A stretch of 64,000 nucleotides of DNA. Source: Shewanella phaeophyticola. Its GTDB lineage: Bacteria; Pseudomonadota; Gammaproteobacteria; Enterobacterales; Shewanellaceae. The translations under genes and the position numbers were made by a program. Shown here one piece after another: positions 1 through 10,154 of the stretch. The stretch is from assembly GCF_025398315.1 (NCBI RefSeq), contig NZ_JAODOQ010000001.1:186001-250000 (forward strand), read 5' to 3'. Positions within the stretch are counted from its first letter, which is position 1. The number at the start of each line of letters is the position of its first letter. The notes below the pieces were generated by a model. It saw only the letters and a list, made by a program, of their open reading frames with translations. It was not told where the DNA came from and did no database searches.

Positions 1-1
1 G

Positions 2-154
2 GTTGTTATTGGCACTACGTTAGGCATGCTCATTGCCAATGTACCTGTGGTGTTAGCAGGGCACTTTAGTGCGAACAAGTTACCTATGGCACTTATTCAC
101 CGAGGTTGTGCGCTGATTTTTGCACTGCTTGGGATCGCCACGCTCATGTGGTAA
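2..154 (+). CDS. C-terminal end of a GDT1/TMEM165 (UPF0016) family membrane protein, cut by the window edge
   Basis: The first 153 bases read in frame as the last 50 residues of a membrane protein and stop at TAA 152-154. The segment VVIGTTLGMLIANVPVVLAG followed by a second hydrophobic helix ending LLGIATLMW resembles the C-terminal repeat of the GDT1/TMEM165 family, proposed Mn2+/Ca2+ cation exchangers of the inner membrane. The N-terminal part, including the first family signature, lies outside the window, so the assignment rests on one repeat. It precedes the MFS exporter by a few bases, and the two could be co-transcribed. Confidence 0.6.
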   Translation, partial: VVIGTTLGMLIANVPVVLAGHFSANKLPMALIHRGCALIFALLGIATLMW

Positions 155-160
155 AGAGGG

Positions 161-1575
161 ATGATGATCAAAAGCCAAATTCTTGATAACAAGACTGCCC
201 GAGGATTACCTTGGGTAGTGGCGATTGCGTTTTTTATGCAGTCGTTGGATGGCACTATTCTCAATACCGCCTTGCCCGCAATGGCCAACGATTTACATGA
301 AGACCCACTGCGCATGCAAGGGGTCATTATTGCTTACATGCTTACGGTGGCATTGTTGATCCCTGCATCAGGCTGGATAGCCGATCGCTTTGGCACCAAA
401 AAGATTTTTTTAAGCGCGATTGTATTGTTTAGTTTTGGCTCTTTGTTGTGTGCTTTATCAAACTCACTTGATATGTTGATTGGTGCGCGTGTGGTGCAAG
501 GGCTCGGCGGCGCATTAATGTTGCCGGTAGGGCGCTTAGTGGTTTTGCGAGCTTATCCGCGATCTGAGCTTGTGCGGATAATGGGTTTTATTACGATCCC
601 TGGTTTACTCGACTCATTGATTGTACTTCAACTATGGGCGGTTGGATGGTGCAATACTTAACCTGGCATTGGATATTTTTAATTAACCTGCCAGTTGGAC
701 TCGTAGGATGTTATGCCGCCTTTAAGTTTATCCCCGACTTACGTGGTAAACAAAAATCGCGTTTTGACAGTCTAGGTTTTGTGTTATTTGGCGCTGCGAT
801 GCTGCTCATCACCATTGCCATGGAAGGGTTGGGTGAGCTGCACTTACCTCATTTACGAGTAATGTTGCTGCTATTTGCTGGCATGGCATGTTTGATTGCT
901 TATTGGCTGCGAGCTGGACGTGTTGCCAATCCCTTATTTTCACCTTCTTTATTCAACACCAGAACATTTGCGATAGGGTTATTTGGCAATCTCTTTGCAA
1001 GGCTTGGTAGCGGAGCATTGCCTTTTTTAGTGCCGTTATTATTGCAAGTGGCTTTGGGTTACTCACCGTCTCAAGCTGGGATGAGCATGTTACCTTTGGC
1101 CGCCGCAGCCATTTTGGCTAAGTCGTTAGCGCGACCCATTATTGAACGTTTGGGTTATCGATTGGTGCTTACCGCAAATACACTCGCATTGGGGATTATG
1201 TTGGCCAGTATTGGCCTTGTGAGCGAGCAAACTCCTTATTGGTTGTTACTGGCTTTACTTGCCATTTTAGGTGCAATTAACTCTTTGCAATTCACTGCGA
1301 TGAATGCGGTAACACTGATTGATTTAGATGATGAAAATGCCAGTAGTGGCAATAGTTTGCTATCAGTGGTTGCCCAGTTATCGTTAAGCCTAGGGGTTGC
1401 ATGTGCTGGCGCGTTGCTCGGCGGCTTTAGTGCCGAGGTTGGTAGCGCTACACAAGACACTGTGTTGAGTGCGTTTCAGCTGACTTTTTTTAGCGTTGGT
1501 GTGATGACCATATTCGCTGCAGCGATCTTTTCTCTGTTATCAGAACATGATGGTCGGATGATGGTTCAAGACTAA
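161..1575 (+). CDS. MdtD-like MFS multidrug exporter (DHA2/EmrB-QacA type), frame broken near 610-640
   Basis: Two overlapping reading frames (161-661 and 634-1575) join into one 14-TM-type drug:H+ antiporter of about 470 residues. The N-terminal half has the family signature [16 protein letters not shown] and the motif A-like loop [11 protein letters not shown]. The C-terminal half begins at [15 protein letters not shown] and ends with the family's [29 protein letters not shown] block. Overall it follows E. coli MdtD closely. The break lies where the family has a Gly-Pro pair twice (GPLxGPxxGG). The DNA reads ctcgactca and attgtactt where ctcGGCCCa and attGGCCC are expected, so it is probably a sequence error and not a dead gene. 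Start is ATG 161 or 164; AGAGGG sits directly upstream, so 164 is slightly favoured. Confidence 0.85.
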
Positions 1576-1713
1576 AATACACTTACCATTAGCTCAGCCT
1601 AAATCTGATGATTAATTAAGCATTTTTTGTGCGGTTAGGCACACTCTTTACCTTTAAAGGGGTTAAAATATCAACATAAGTCTCGGTTTTTTTATATTAC
1701 TAAGGAGTGGGGT

Positions 1714-2094
1714 ATGAGTATTAAAAAACATGGTTTGTCGATTGGCATAAACCGTATCGAGAATGTTTTCTTTGTGACACTTAAAGCTGTGGGTACCCTA
1801 ACCCATGAGGATTATCTGGTGATAACGCCAATGCTTGAAGGTGCGCTTAGCCAAGTCGAACAACCCAAAATCAGTTTGTTATTGGATGCTACTGAACTTG
1901 AGGGCTGGGATTTACGTGCAGCCTGGGATGATTTAAAGCTGGGATTAAAGCATCAGTCTGAATTTGAACGCGTAGCCATATGGGGCAATAAAGGCTGGCA
2001 TGAATGGGCTGCAAAAATGGGCAGTTGGTTTATTTCTGGTGAAATGAAGTATTTTGAAGAGCAAAACGATGCGCTGAAATGGTTACGTTATTAA
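1714..2094 (+). CDS. STAS/SEC14 (SpoIIAA-like) domain protein
   Basis: 126-residue soluble protein preceded by a strong AAGGAGTGGGGT-ATG start. The pattern VTLKAVGTLTHEDYLVITPMLE, then ISLLLDATELEGWDLRAAWDDLKLGLKH, then FERVAIWGNKGWHEWAAKMGSWF, matches the SpoIIAA-like/STAS-SEC14 family (often annotated DUF3478 or STAS/SEC14 domain). These proteins are structurally related to anti-sigma-factor antagonists and to lipid-binding CRAL-TRIO folds; their cellular role in proteobacteria is largely unknown. It stands alone between the exporter and a small MITE remnant. No transmembrane segment or signal peptide is visible. Confidence 0.8.
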   Translation: MSIKKHGLSIGINRIENVFFVTLKAVGTLTHEDYLVITPMLEGALSQVEQPKISLLLDATELEGWDLRAAWDDLKLGLKHQSEFERVAIWGNKGWHEWAAKMGSWFISGEMKYFEEQNDALKWLRY

Positions 2095-2124
2095 CCCCTA
2101 AGTCGCCTTAAAAACAAAAAACAG

Positions 2125-2178
2125 CTAGGGTCTGTAGATCTTTTAAGGTTGTTTTTGCAAAGATCTGCTGGCTCTAGG
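2125..2178. repeat. Short internally deleted copy of the MITE-like element seen at 20224-20494
   Basis: The left end CTAGGGTCTGTAGATCTTTT followed by AAGGTTGTTTTTGCA matches the left 35 bases of the 271-bp element with few changes. The right end GCAAAGATCTGCTGGCTCTAGG matches its right end less well. Everything between is missing, leaving two termini of an imperfect palindrome that folds as one hairpin. It could also serve as a terminator between the convergent genes at 2094 and 2199. Confidence 0.6.
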
Positions 2179-2198
2179 TTTTTTTATGCACTATGTTG

Positions 2199-2384
2199 CT
2201 ATGCCGTGGTATTAATATTATGACCGCTATTGCCGACTGGTTGTGGTGCTGCGGCTTCAATAAGCTGTAGTGCCATTTGACCTTCAACTTCTTGTTGATC
2301 TTTTGCCATCACAGCCACTTTCAGGCTGTTTCCTGAATCAATCGTCGTTGGCATCGAAGATGGTGCATTCACACTGATAGTCAT
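2199..2384 (-). CDS. Small YjfB-like putative motility protein
   Basis: 61-residue protein with a clear GAGGGGAAAAC-ATG start. Its C-terminal half, AVMAKDQQEVEGQMALQLIEAA followed by QPVGNSGHNINTTA, has the layout of the YjfB/putative motility protein family: an amphipathic helix ending in LQLI, a Pro-rich link and a final GxNIN(T/V)xA. The function is unproven; members of the family are often found in flagellated bacteria. It lies alone, convergent with the STAS protein. The family call rests on short motifs only. Confidence 0.55.
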   Translation of the reverse strand: MTISVNAPSSMPTTIDSGNSLKVAVMAKDQQEVEGQMALQLIEAAAPQPVGNSGHNINTTA

Positions 2385-2548
2385 GTTTTCCCCTCAGATT
2401 CATATGATGTTTAGTTATCGGCTTTTGCCGTAACAACTTGAGCAAAATATCATAACCAATATAGATTGCGCACAATCAACATGTGTTACAATAAGGCCAT
2501 TGATTAAATGATGTGTTGCGACTTTTATTTATTAATTGAGTATAGCCT

Positions 2549-3040
2549 ATGACGACTAAAACCCCCATGGTAAGCGGATCTAAAACTGCCCAGAATCCAT
2601 TAGCACTTGAAAACCAAGTTTGTTTCTCATTGTATAGTGCGACCAATGCCATGATCCGCGCCTATAGACCGCTACTTGAGGAACTGTCACTCACTTATCC
2701 GCAATATTTAGTCATGATGGTGCTTTGGCAAGAGCCAGGTATTAGCGTGAAAACCTTAGGTGAAAAGCTCCATCTAGATTCTGGTACGTTAACACCATTA
2801 CTTAAACGCCTTGAGGCCAAAGAGTTAGTCAGCCGTGGCCGCAGCGAATTAGATGAGCGCGTACGAGTATTGCACGTTACCGAAGCAGGACGTGAGTTAC
2901 ATCATCAAGCGTTAGCGGTTCCAGAGCAAATGCGTTGTAAAGTTGGCGGAACGCTTGACGATCTCGCCCAACTTAAACAATTGTGCGATCAGGCTTATGC
3001 CATGCTGAATTCGGGCGAGGCGACAAGCTGTGAAATGTGA
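2549..3040 (+). CDS. MarR-family regulator, OhrR-like
   Basis: 163-residue winged-helix repressor. The segment [40 protein letters not shown] is typical of OhrR, whose reactive cysteine (here in NQVCFSLYS) senses organic hydroperoxides. The wing contains [16 protein letters not shown]. No ohr peroxiredoxin gene lies next to it; instead it overlaps rlmC by 11 bases, so the two are likely co-transcribed. The start ATG 2549 has only a weak ribosome site. Loss of its usual partner makes the regulatory target uncertain. Confidence 0.8.
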   Translation: MTTKTPMVSGSKTAQNPLALENQVCFSLYSATNAMIRAYRPLLEELSLTYPQYLVMMVLWQEPGISVKTLGEKLHLDSGTLTPLLKRLEAKELVSRGRSELDERVRVLHVTEAGRELHHQALAVPEQMRCKVGGTLDDLAQLKQLCDQAYAMLNSGEATSCEM

Positions 3041-4163
3041 TTATTTTCAGCGTGGTGATTGTTTATCATGTCGCAATATTGTGCAACCAATGGCACAACA
3101 AATTGCCATTAAACAACAGCAACTTGTGGCGCTATTTGGTGAGTTAGCGGTAGGCAAATGGCTACCACCGGTGTTGAGTGCCGAGTCTGGTTTTCGTAAT
3201 AAGGCAAAAATGGTGGTGTTAGGCGCGGCGCATCAACCTATTTTAGGTTTGGTTAATCCGCAAGGTGAGGCTGTCAGTTTGTGTGATTGCAGCTTGTATC
3301 CGCATGATATGCAAACGCTGCTGCATCGGTTAGAGCGTTTTGTGCAACAAGCGGGCTTACCGCCATATCGTGTCGACAAAGCCAAAGGTGAACTAAAATA
3401 CATCTTACTGACACGCAGCCAAAAGTACGGCCAATTTATGTTGCGTTTTGTGCTGCGCAGCGAGCAAGCCATTGCTCGGATCGAACGCGAGTTACCGCAG
3501 CTTTTACAAGAGTTTCCTGCTATAGCGTTAGTGTCTGTCAACATCCAGCCTGTACACATGGCGATATTGGAAGGCGAGCAAGAAATCTTTTTAACTGAGG
3601 CGACTCGTTTAGAAGACCAGTTTAATCATGTGCCACTTTTTATTCGCCCTAAAAGCTTTTTTCAAACCAATCCAGAGGTGGCAGCACAGTTATATCAAAA
3701 CGCTCGGGAGTGGGTGGCTGAATTTAACCCTAGTTACATATGGGATTTGTTTTGCGGCGTAGGGGGCTTTGGTCTGCATTGTGCCGATAAACACATACGC
3801 TTAACGGGTATTGAAATTGAAGCCGAAGCGATTGAATGCGCCAAACTATCAGCTAAAAAGCTAGGGCTAACCAATGTTGATTTTAGTGCACTTGACTCAA
3901 CAAAATTTGCCCAAGGTCAAGCTGAGCAAGACAAACCTGATTTGATTATTGTTAATCCTCCACGTCGAGGATTAGGTGAGGCATTGTGTCAGTCACTGAG
4001 CCATTTTGCGCCTCAAGCCATAGTGTATTCTAGTTGTAATCCTCATACGTTAGTGAGTGACTTAGCCAATATTGAAGGCTATCAAATCACCAAAGTACAA
4101 TTGTTTGATATGTTTGCGCATACTGAACATTTTGAAGTGTTAGTCATGTTAGAAAAACAGTAA
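3030..4163 (+). CDS. rlmC: 23S rRNA (uracil-747-C5)-methyltransferase RlmC
   Basis: 377-residue SAM-dependent methyltransferase of the TrmA/RumB class. Cysteines 3, 11, 14 and 87 match the four ligands of the 4Fe-4S cluster of RlmC. The SAM site [14 protein letters not shown], the NPPRRG loop and the catalytic-cysteine motif YSSCNPHT are all intact. The length and the absence of an N-terminal TRAM domain fit RlmC and not RlmD. Translation starts at GTG 3030, inside the end of the MarR-family gene, which suggests translational coupling. Confidence 0.93.
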   Translation: MKCDYFQRGDCLSCRNIVQPMAQQIAIKQQQLVALFGELAVGKWLPPVLSAESGFRNKAKMVVLGAAHQPILGLVNPQGEAVSLCDCSLYPHDMQTLLHRLERFVQQAGLPPYRVDKAKGELKYILLTRSQKYGQFMLRFVLRSEQAIARIERELPQLLQEFPAIALVSVNIQPVHMAILEGEQEIFLTEATRLEDQFNHVPLFIRPKSFFQTNPEVAAQLYQNAREWVAEFNPSYIWDLFCGVGGFGLHCADKHIRLTGIEIEAEAIECAKLSAKKLGLTNVDFSALDSTKFAQGQAEQDKPDLIIVNPPRRGLGEALCQSLSHFAPQAIVYSSCNPHTLVSDLANIEGYQITKVQLFDMFAHTEHFEVLVMLEKQ

Positions 4164-4240
4164 GTTAACAGTAGCGCGGTCATGAAATTGTCACTTTTAT
4201 GTCATAAAATGATGGTTCAACATAAAAAGGATCTCGGGCG

Positions 4241-5392
4241 ATGTGGCAAATCTTCAGTCGTTTTTTAGCATTAGGCTTAATCAGTTTTGGTGGCTATGCG
4301 GCACATATTGGCTATTTTAGAAAAACATTTGTTGAAGATTTGCAATGGTTAGATGGTAAGCAATACGCCAGTTTTGTTGCCTTAAGCCAATTTATGCCAG
4401 GCCCGGGTTCAAGCCAAGTCGGCTTTGCAATTGGTTACCATAAAGGTGGCTTACTGGGCGGGCTCGCCGCGTTTTTAGGTTTTACTTTACCGTCGTTTTT
4501 GCTGTTGTTTTTGTTTGCGGTAACTAGCGCACAATGGTTAGAGATTACCGCAGTGCAAGGCGTTATTCATGGTTTAAAATTGTTGGCTGTTGTGGTGGTT
4601 GCTGATGCCACGTTATCAATGTTTAATCAGTTTTGTCAGCGTAAAACGGCTAAGGTGCTAATGGCAGTAACAGCGGTTGTTATTGTAGTTATGCCGTCGA
4701 TGTTAACTCAAATAGCCGTGCTTATTGTTGCCGCCATTGCTGGGGTGATATTACTGACTCGCGGTGAAAACATGACCCCAGAGACTCCTCAAATCTCGCT
4801 TGATTATCGCTGGCTGGCCATATTTATTTTTGGCTTAGTGGGGTCACTGTATTTAATCGGCCATGATGATAGTCTAGGGCAAATTTTTGCGCAGTTTTTT
4901 CAAGTGGGTAGCCTGGTTTTTGGTGGTGGTCATGTGGTGCTGCCATTACTTGAAGCAAGCGTTGGCGACTACATTACCCCAGATAGATTTTTGACAGGTT
5001 ATGCGCTTGCGCAAGCGATCCCTGGATCGATGTTTACTCTGGCCACCTTTTTAGGTGCAGACATGTGGCTAGAATCTCCTATACTCGGCGCTATTGTGGC
5101 GACCTTAGCGATTTTTTTACCGGGTTTTTTACTGATGCTGGTGGGCTTAAAAAGTTGGCACGCGATTAGTCAATGCCCTCACATTGCTGGTGCACTAACC
5201 GGCGTTAATGCTGCCGTTGTGGGGTTATTACTTGCAGCGCTTTATCAACCGGTATTTACCAGTGCGGTGATTATGCCGCTCGATATGGCAATGGTGATTG
5301 TAGGCTTTAGTGTATTGAAAATTTTTAAACCGAGTATTGTGTGGTTGGTGCTAGGATTTGCAGTTATCGGAGCGTCACTCACTATGCTGTAG
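4241..5392 (+). CDS. chrA: Chromate transporter ChrA (CHR family, two-domain form)
   Basis: 383-residue integral membrane protein made of two homologous halves, each with about five or six helices. The first half carries FLALGLISFGGYAAHIGYFRK and LSQFMPGPGSSQVGFAIGY; the second carries FFQVGSLVFGGGHVVLPLLE and ALAQAIPGSMFTLATFLGA. These are the paired CHR signatures of long-chain ChrA exporters, which move chromate out of the cytoplasm. AAGGA about ten bases upstream supports ATG 4241. It stands alone, without chrB or chrF. In this sequence GGCCC at the PGPG site is intact. Confidence 0.9.
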   Translation: MWQIFSRFLALGLISFGGYAAHIGYFRKTFVEDLQWLDGKQYASFVALSQFMPGPGSSQVGFAIGYHKGGLLGGLAAFLGFTLPSFLLLFLFAVTSAQWLEITAVQGVIHGLKLLAVVVVADATLSMFNQFCQRKTAKVLMAVTAVVIVVMPSMLTQIAVLIVAAIAGVILLTRGENMTPETPQISLDYRWLAIFIFGLVGSLYLIGHDDSLGQIFAQFFQVGSLVFGGGHVVLPLLEASVGDYITPDRFLTGYALAQAIPGSMFTLATFLGADMWLESPILGAIVATLAIFLPGFLLMLVGLKSWHAISQCPHIAGALTGVNAAVVGLLLAALYQPVFTSAVIMPLDMAMVIVGFSVLKIFKPSIVWLVLGFAVIGASLTML

Positions 5393-5509
5393 TGGTTATT
5401 CATTTTTTGTCATTTTGGGATATATTTCACTTTATTTGTTGAGAATGTTTGGTTACAAATCATAAACATCTATACTTAATTTACAATTACTCTATAGGTT
5501 GATTCAACT

Positions 5510-7174
5510 ATGCTGAAATCCTCCCTACGCAATAAACTTTTGGGGTTATCACTAATCCCTTTATCGCTAATTTTAGCGGTATTACTGAGTCTGTTTTATG
5601 TTAATGAAGGTACCTCGTTAAAAAATGATATTGCCCAATTTCGCGGCGAATTAATCGCAGAACGAAAGACCCAACTTGCTGAAGCAACCGAAATTGCCCA
5701 AGGCGTTGTTGAGCATCAGCTTTCGCTTGGAAGCGACGGAAATGTTAACCAGGCATTACGCGATTTACGCTTTGGTAGTGCCGGTTATTTTTATATTTAT
5801 GACACTGCTGGGGTCAATATTTTCCATGCAACTACTCCAGAGTTGGAAGGGCAAAATAAAATCCATATGGCTGACCCTAATGGCACTAAAATTATTGTCG
5901 GGTTATTAAATGCCGCTAAATCTGGCGATGGTATTTTTTCATATTATTATCAAAAGCCCGGCTCAGATAAGTTAATCGAAAAACTAGGTTATGCCGTGAT
6001 GGTGCCTAATACTAACTGGATGTTAGGTACAGGGGCATATATTGATGATATCGAGCAATCTATAGCCACATTTCACGATGAAAAAGAAGAGCGGATGAAC
6101 ACCAAAGCGCTGATGTTTTTAATGATGGCGCTCGGCTTAACGGGTATTACCGCATTTGTGGTAATCATTATGGCGCACAAGTTAGTTGTGCCTATCCAAA
6201 ATATGGCTAATTCACTTAACGATATAGCCCAAGGTGAAGGTGACTTAACCAAACGCTTAGATGTGGCTAGCGAAGATGAAATTGGCCAGCTAGGCAGTGC
6301 GTTTAATTTATTTGTTGATAAGCTGCAAACGATTATCGGCGATGTAGCCGGCGCGACTGATAAAGTCAAACACGGCGCACAAAGTATTAGTGTTCAAACG
6401 GCTTCAATGACCGAACAGCTTTATAGCCACAATAATGAAATTGACCAAATTGTTACTGCCATTACTGAGATGTCAGCTACCGCAAATGATGTGGCACACA
6501 ATACCAGTATGGTGGCAGATGCAACGCACACTGCCTCAGGCGATGTGTCTAAAGCACAAGAGTGTGTCGATACCTCATTGACTGAAGTCTCTAATTTAAT
6601 GAAACAAATTGATAATGCCGCTGAAGATGTTAAATCCTTAAGTGAGCAATCACAAAAAATTAATTCTGTGTTGAGTGTGATTGGTGGCATCGCTGAACAA
6701 ACTAACTTATTGGCGTTAAACGCAGCCATTGAAGCGGCGCGTGCAGGTGAGCAAGGGCGTGGGTTTGCGGTGGTGGCTGATGAAGTGAGAAACCTCGCTA
6801 GCCGTACCCAAAGCAGCACGGTAGAAATTAATGACATGCTATCGCAGTTGCATAAATTAGTGACTAAAGCCGTGCAGACCATGCAAGAAAGCCAAACAAG
6901 CTGTTTGAGCTCGGTTGAATCGTCACGTGCAATATCTGAAAGCCTAGGTGCTGTCACCACTTCAGTCACCAGCATTAATGATATGAGTACCCAGATTGCG
7001 ACAGCTGCAACAGAGCAAAGCTCAGTAACTGAAGAAATTAACCGCAACGTTAACTCGGTGCAAGAAATCGTTAACTCGTTATTAGCCGCCAGCCAAGATG
7101 CATCTGGGGCTTGTAAAGATGTTGCTAACGAAGGGCAAACCCTCGCTAAGTTGGTGGGTCAGTTCAAAATTTAG
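5510..7174 (+). CDS. Methyl-accepting chemotaxis protein with a Cache_2-type sensor
   Basis: 554-residue chemoreceptor. A first TM helix (about residues 8-29) leads to a periplasmic single-Cache domain whose core [27 protein letters not shown] ends with [19 protein letters not shown]2 lies near 200-222, a HAMP linker follows ([26 protein letters not shown]), and then the long coiled signalling hairpin. The tip [20 protein letters not shown] plus [15 protein letters not shown] is complete, so it can couple to CheA/CheW. Cache_2 domains usually bind small organic acids, but the ligand cannot be told from sequence. A terminator follows at once, so it is monocistronic. Confidence 0.93.
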   Translation: MLKSSLRNKLLGLSLIPLSLILAVLLSLFYVNEGTSLKNDIAQFRGELIAERKTQLAEATEIAQGVVEHQLSLGSDGNVNQALRDLRFGSAGYFYIYDTAGVNIFHATTPELEGQNKIHMADPNGTKIIVGLLNAAKSGDGIFSYYYQKPGSDKLIEKLGYAVMVPNTNWMLGTGAYIDDIEQSIATFHDEKEERMNTKALMFLMMALGLTGITAFVVIIMAHKLVVPIQNMANSLNDIAQGEGDLTKRLDVASEDEIGQLGSAFNLFVDKLQTIIGDVAGATDKVKHGAQSISVQTASMTEQLYSHNNEIDQIVTAITEMSATANDVAHNTSMVADATHTASGDVSKAQECVDTSLTEVSNLMKQIDNAAEDVKSLSEQSQKINSVLSVIGGIAEQTNLLALNAAIEAARAGEQGRGFAVVADEVRNLASRTQSSTVEINDMLSQLHKLVTKAVQTMQESQTSCLSSVESSRAISESLGAVTTSVTSINDMSTQIATAATEQSSVTEEINRNVNSVQEIVNSLLAASQDASGACKDVANEGQTLAKLVGQFKI

Positions 7175-7205
7175 TGTACTAATTAACGAGGTTTACGTTT
7201 TATAG

Positions 7206-7234
7206 AAATGAACTCCTGGTGGGTTCATTTTTTT
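7206..7234 (+). terminator. Rho-independent terminator after the chemoreceptor gene
   Basis: Stem AAATGAAC / GTTCATTT with a nine-base loop, running into a T tract just after the stop codon at 7174. Confidence 0.75.
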
Positions 7235-7389
7235 ATACAAAAAAGCATATTGACCGAGTGTTCGCACTGTTGAAATTTATTCGCCATTAGTTTGTTAATA
7301 ATCGGCCTTTCGGTCTAGGTTTAGCGCGTATCATGGGGTAAAATGCGCCGTTGCACCTTTTGTTAACTGCTAATTTAAGTTGAATATTC

Positions 7390-8489
7390 ATGTTTGAAGT
7401 TAATCCGGTAAAATTCAAAATCAAAGAGCTCGCTGAACGTACTGAGTTACTTCGGGGGTATCTTTGACTACGCTGCTAAAAGTGAGCGTTTAGAAGAAGT
7501 CAGTCGAGAACTAGAAAGTGCTGAAGTGTGGAACGTACCTGAACGTGCTCAAGCACTGGGTAAAGAGCGCGCCGCACTAGAAGCGGTTGTTAAAACCATT
7601 GATGATATGGACGCAGGTCTTGAAGACATCGAAGGATTGCTTGAATTAGCCATCGAAGAAGATGACGAAGAAACCTTTAACGATGCTTCAGAGGAGCTAA
7701 AAACTTTAGATTCTCGTTTAGCTGACTTAGAATTCCGCCGGATGTTTTCGGGTAAAAATGACGCCTCAAATTGTTATTTAGATATTCAATCTGGTTCGGG
7801 CGGTACTGAAGCTCAAGATTGAAGCCAACATGATATTGCGCATGTATTTGCGTTGGGGCGAAGCCCACGGCTATAGCCCAGAATTAATGGAAGTCACCGA
7901 CGGTGATGTTGCGGGTATTAAAGGCGCAACGATTAAATTTACTGGCGAATATGCTTTTGGCTGGATGCGCACCGAAACGGGCGTGCATCGTTTAGTGCGT
8001 AAGTCACCGTTTGACTCATCAGGTAAGCGTCATACGTCTTTTTGCTCGGTATTTGTTTACCCAGAAATTGATGACGATATTGAAATCGAGATTAATCCAT
8101 CTGATTTACGTATTGATACCTATCGCGCCTCGGGTGCCGGTGGTCAGCACGTTAACAAAACGGATTCAGCGATACGTATTACTCACTTGCCAACCAATAC
8201 CGTTGTGCAATGTCAAAACGATCGCTCGCAGCATAAAAACCGTGACTCAGCCTTTAAGCAATTAAAAGCTAAGCTATACGAGTTAGAAATGCATAAGCAA
8301 AATGCTGATAAGCAAGCCGCTGAAGATGCTAAATCTGACATTGGCTGGGGCAGTCAAATCCGTTCATACGTATTAGACGATGCGCGAATTAAAGATTTAC
8401 GTACAGGGGTTGAGAATCGTAATACTCAATCTGTGTTGGATGGTGATTTAGATAAGTTTATTGAAGCCAGCCTAAAATCAGGACTTTAA
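7390..8489 (+). CDS. prfB: Peptide chain release factor 2, with the natural +1 frameshift and a second, unexpected frame break
   Basis: RF2 recognises UAA and UGA and triggers peptide release. Residues 1-25 (from ATG 7390) are followed by the normal in-frame UGA. The recoded frame continues to GSGGTEAQD, and the C-terminal part holds the stop-recognition tripeptide SPF (RKSPFDSSG) and the peptidyl-hydrolysis motif GGQ ([12 protein letters not shown]). Near 7820 the DNA reads gattgaagccaac where the family requires Asp-Trp-Ala-Asn (gattGGGCCaac), which adds one base and makes a TGA stop. RF2 is essential, so this second break is almost certainly a sequence error. Order prfB-lysS is the usual enterobacterial and Shewanella operon. 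Confidence 0.95.
7453..7468 (+). promoter_or_regulatory. prfB: Programmed +1 frameshift site of prfB
   Basis: The sequence CGGGGGTATCTTTGAC gives an internal Shine-Dalgarno-like GGGGG, then CTT TGA C. The ribosome slips +1 on CUU-UGA to read GAC, so RF2 controls its own synthesis. This is the classical autoregulatory site and is fully conserved here. Confidence 0.95.
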
Positions 8490-8545
8490 AAATTAACTTT
8501 TTTCGTCATGCATTTAAGTGTGGCGAGTAAACGCGAGAATATAAC

Positions 8546-10048
8546 ATGACCGAACACGTACAAGATGAAAACAAACTGATTGCAGAGCGCCGCGCCAAAC
8601 TCGAACACATCCGTACAAGCTGCCCTGCAAATGCTCATCCTAATACCTGGCAACGTAGCCATAAAGCCGCTGAACTGCAGGCGCAATATGGTGAACAAAC
8701 TAAAGAAGCTCTAGAAGCGTTAGGTTTTCAAACCAGTATAGCCGGTCGTATTATGGCTAAACGTGGTCCATTCTTAGTGCTTCAAGACGTGTCTGGTCGT
8801 ATTCAAGCCTATGCTGGCAAGCCAGTACAAGGCGACTTAAAAGAGCGTTATCAAGGTTTAGATATTGGTGACATTATCGGTGTTAAAGGTCAGCTGCATT
8901 TATCGGGTAAAGGCGACTTGTATGTCAACATGGAAGAATACCAGTTGCTGACTAAAGCATTGCGTCCATTACCAGAAAAATTCCACGGGTTAACCGACCA
9001 GGAAACCCGATACCGTCAGCGTTACGTTGATTTGATCGTGAACGAAGAATCGCGCAATGCATTTGTTATGCGCTCTAAAGTGGTTGCTGCTATTCGTAAC
9101 TTTATGATCAAAAAAGAGTTCATGGAAGTTGAAACCCCAATGATGCATGTTATTCCTGGTGGTGCATCTGCACGTCCATTTGTCACTCATCACAACGCAT
9201 TAGACATGGCAATGTATTTACGTATCGCGCCAGAACTATACCTTAAGCGTTTAGTGGTTGGTGGTTTTGAGCGTGTGTTCGAAATTAACCGTAACTTCCG
9301 TAACGAAGGCTTATCACCACGTCATAACCCTGAATTCACCATGATGGAATTCTATATGGCGTACGCTGATTACAAAGATTTAATGGACCTAACTGAAGAG
9401 ATGCTCAGTTCAATCGCCATTGAATTATTAGGCAGTGCACAAATGCCATACGGTGAGCACACTGTTGACTTTGGTAGCTCTTATGCGCGTTTAAGCATGT
9501 TAGAAGCCATTCAAAAGTACAATCCAGATAACGCTACTATTCAAGCAATGACCTACGAGCAAGTTAAAGACGTTGAATTTATGCGTGATTTAGCGAAGAG
9601 CTTAGGCATCAAGTTAGAAAAATTCTGGACTTGTGGTCAGCTACTAGAAGAAATTTTTGGTGAAACCGCAGAGCCTAAGTTAATGCAACCTACGTTCATT
9701 ACCGGTTACCCAGCAGACATTTCACCGCTTGCACGTCGTAACGATGACAACGATTTCATTACAGACCGTTTTGAGTTCTTTATTGGTGGTCGTGAAGTGG
9801 CTAACGGCTTTAGCGAGCTTAACGATGCAGAAGATCAAGACAACCGCTTTAAAGCACAAGTCGATGCAAAAGATGCAGGCGATGACGAAGCCATGTTCTA
9901 CGATGCAGACTATATCACAGCCCTTGAGCACGGCTTACCGCCAACAGCGGGTCAAGGTATTGGTATCGACCGTTTAGTGATGTTATTCACTAACACTCAT
10001 ACTATTCGTGACGTGATTTTATTCCCAGCGATGCGCCCACAAGCCTAA
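8546..10048 (+). CDS. lysS: Lysine-tRNA ligase, class II
   Basis: 500-residue class IIb aminoacyl-tRNA synthetase that charges tRNA-Lys. An N-terminal OB-fold anticodon-binding domain (about 65-150, [24 protein letters not shown]) precedes the catalytic core. Motif 2 is [20 protein letters not shown] and motif 3 is [13 protein letters not shown]. The frame is uninterrupted and of normal length. It begins 57 bases after prfB and ends just before a bidirectional terminator. Codon choice is regular, as expected for a highly expressed gene. Confidence 0.97.
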   Translation: MTEHVQDENKLIAERRAKLEHIRTSCPANAHPNTWQRSHKAAELQAQYGEQTKEALEALGFQTSIAGRIMAKRGPFLVLQDVSGRIQAYAGKPVQGDLKERYQGLDIGDIIGVKGQLHLSGKGDLYVNMEEYQLLTKALRPLPEKFHGLTDQETRYRQRYVDLIVNEESRNAFVMRSKVVAAIRNFMIKKEFMEVETPMMHVIPGGASARPFVTHHNALDMAMYLRIAPELYLKRLVVGGFERVFEINRNFRNEGLSPRHNPEFTMMEFYMAYADYKDLMDLTEEMLSSIAIELLGSAQMPYGEHTVDFGSSYARLSMLEAIQKYNPDNATIQAMTYEQVKDVEFMRDLAKSLGIKLEKFWTCGQLLEEIFGETAEPKLMQPTFITGYPADISPLARRNDDNDFITDRFEFFIGGREVANGFSELNDAEDQDNRFKAQVDAKDAGDDEAMFYDADYITALEHGLPPTAGQGIGIDRLVMLFTNTHTIRDVILFPAMRPQA

Positions 10049-10086
10049 TCGCCCTTGTTGGCTTGGAGCCAATATTGAGGAATAAT

Positions 10087-10115
10087 AAAAAACCAGCCTG
10101 CGGGCTGGTTTTTTG
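10087..10115. terminator. Bidirectional terminator between lysS and the persulfide-reductase gene
   Basis: Perfect stem AACCAGCC / GGCTGGTT flanked by A6 on the left and T6 on the right, so it can end transcription from both convergent genes. Confidence 0.9.
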
Positions 10116-10154
10116 TTGCTGCTTTTGTTTTAGTGAGTTGGTATAACTCTTAAG

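Noticed and set aside
6421..7047. 208-residue open frame antisense to the chemoreceptor
   Set aside because: It is a shadow of the codon pattern of the long MCP signalling domain, with no ribosome site and no recognisable domain.
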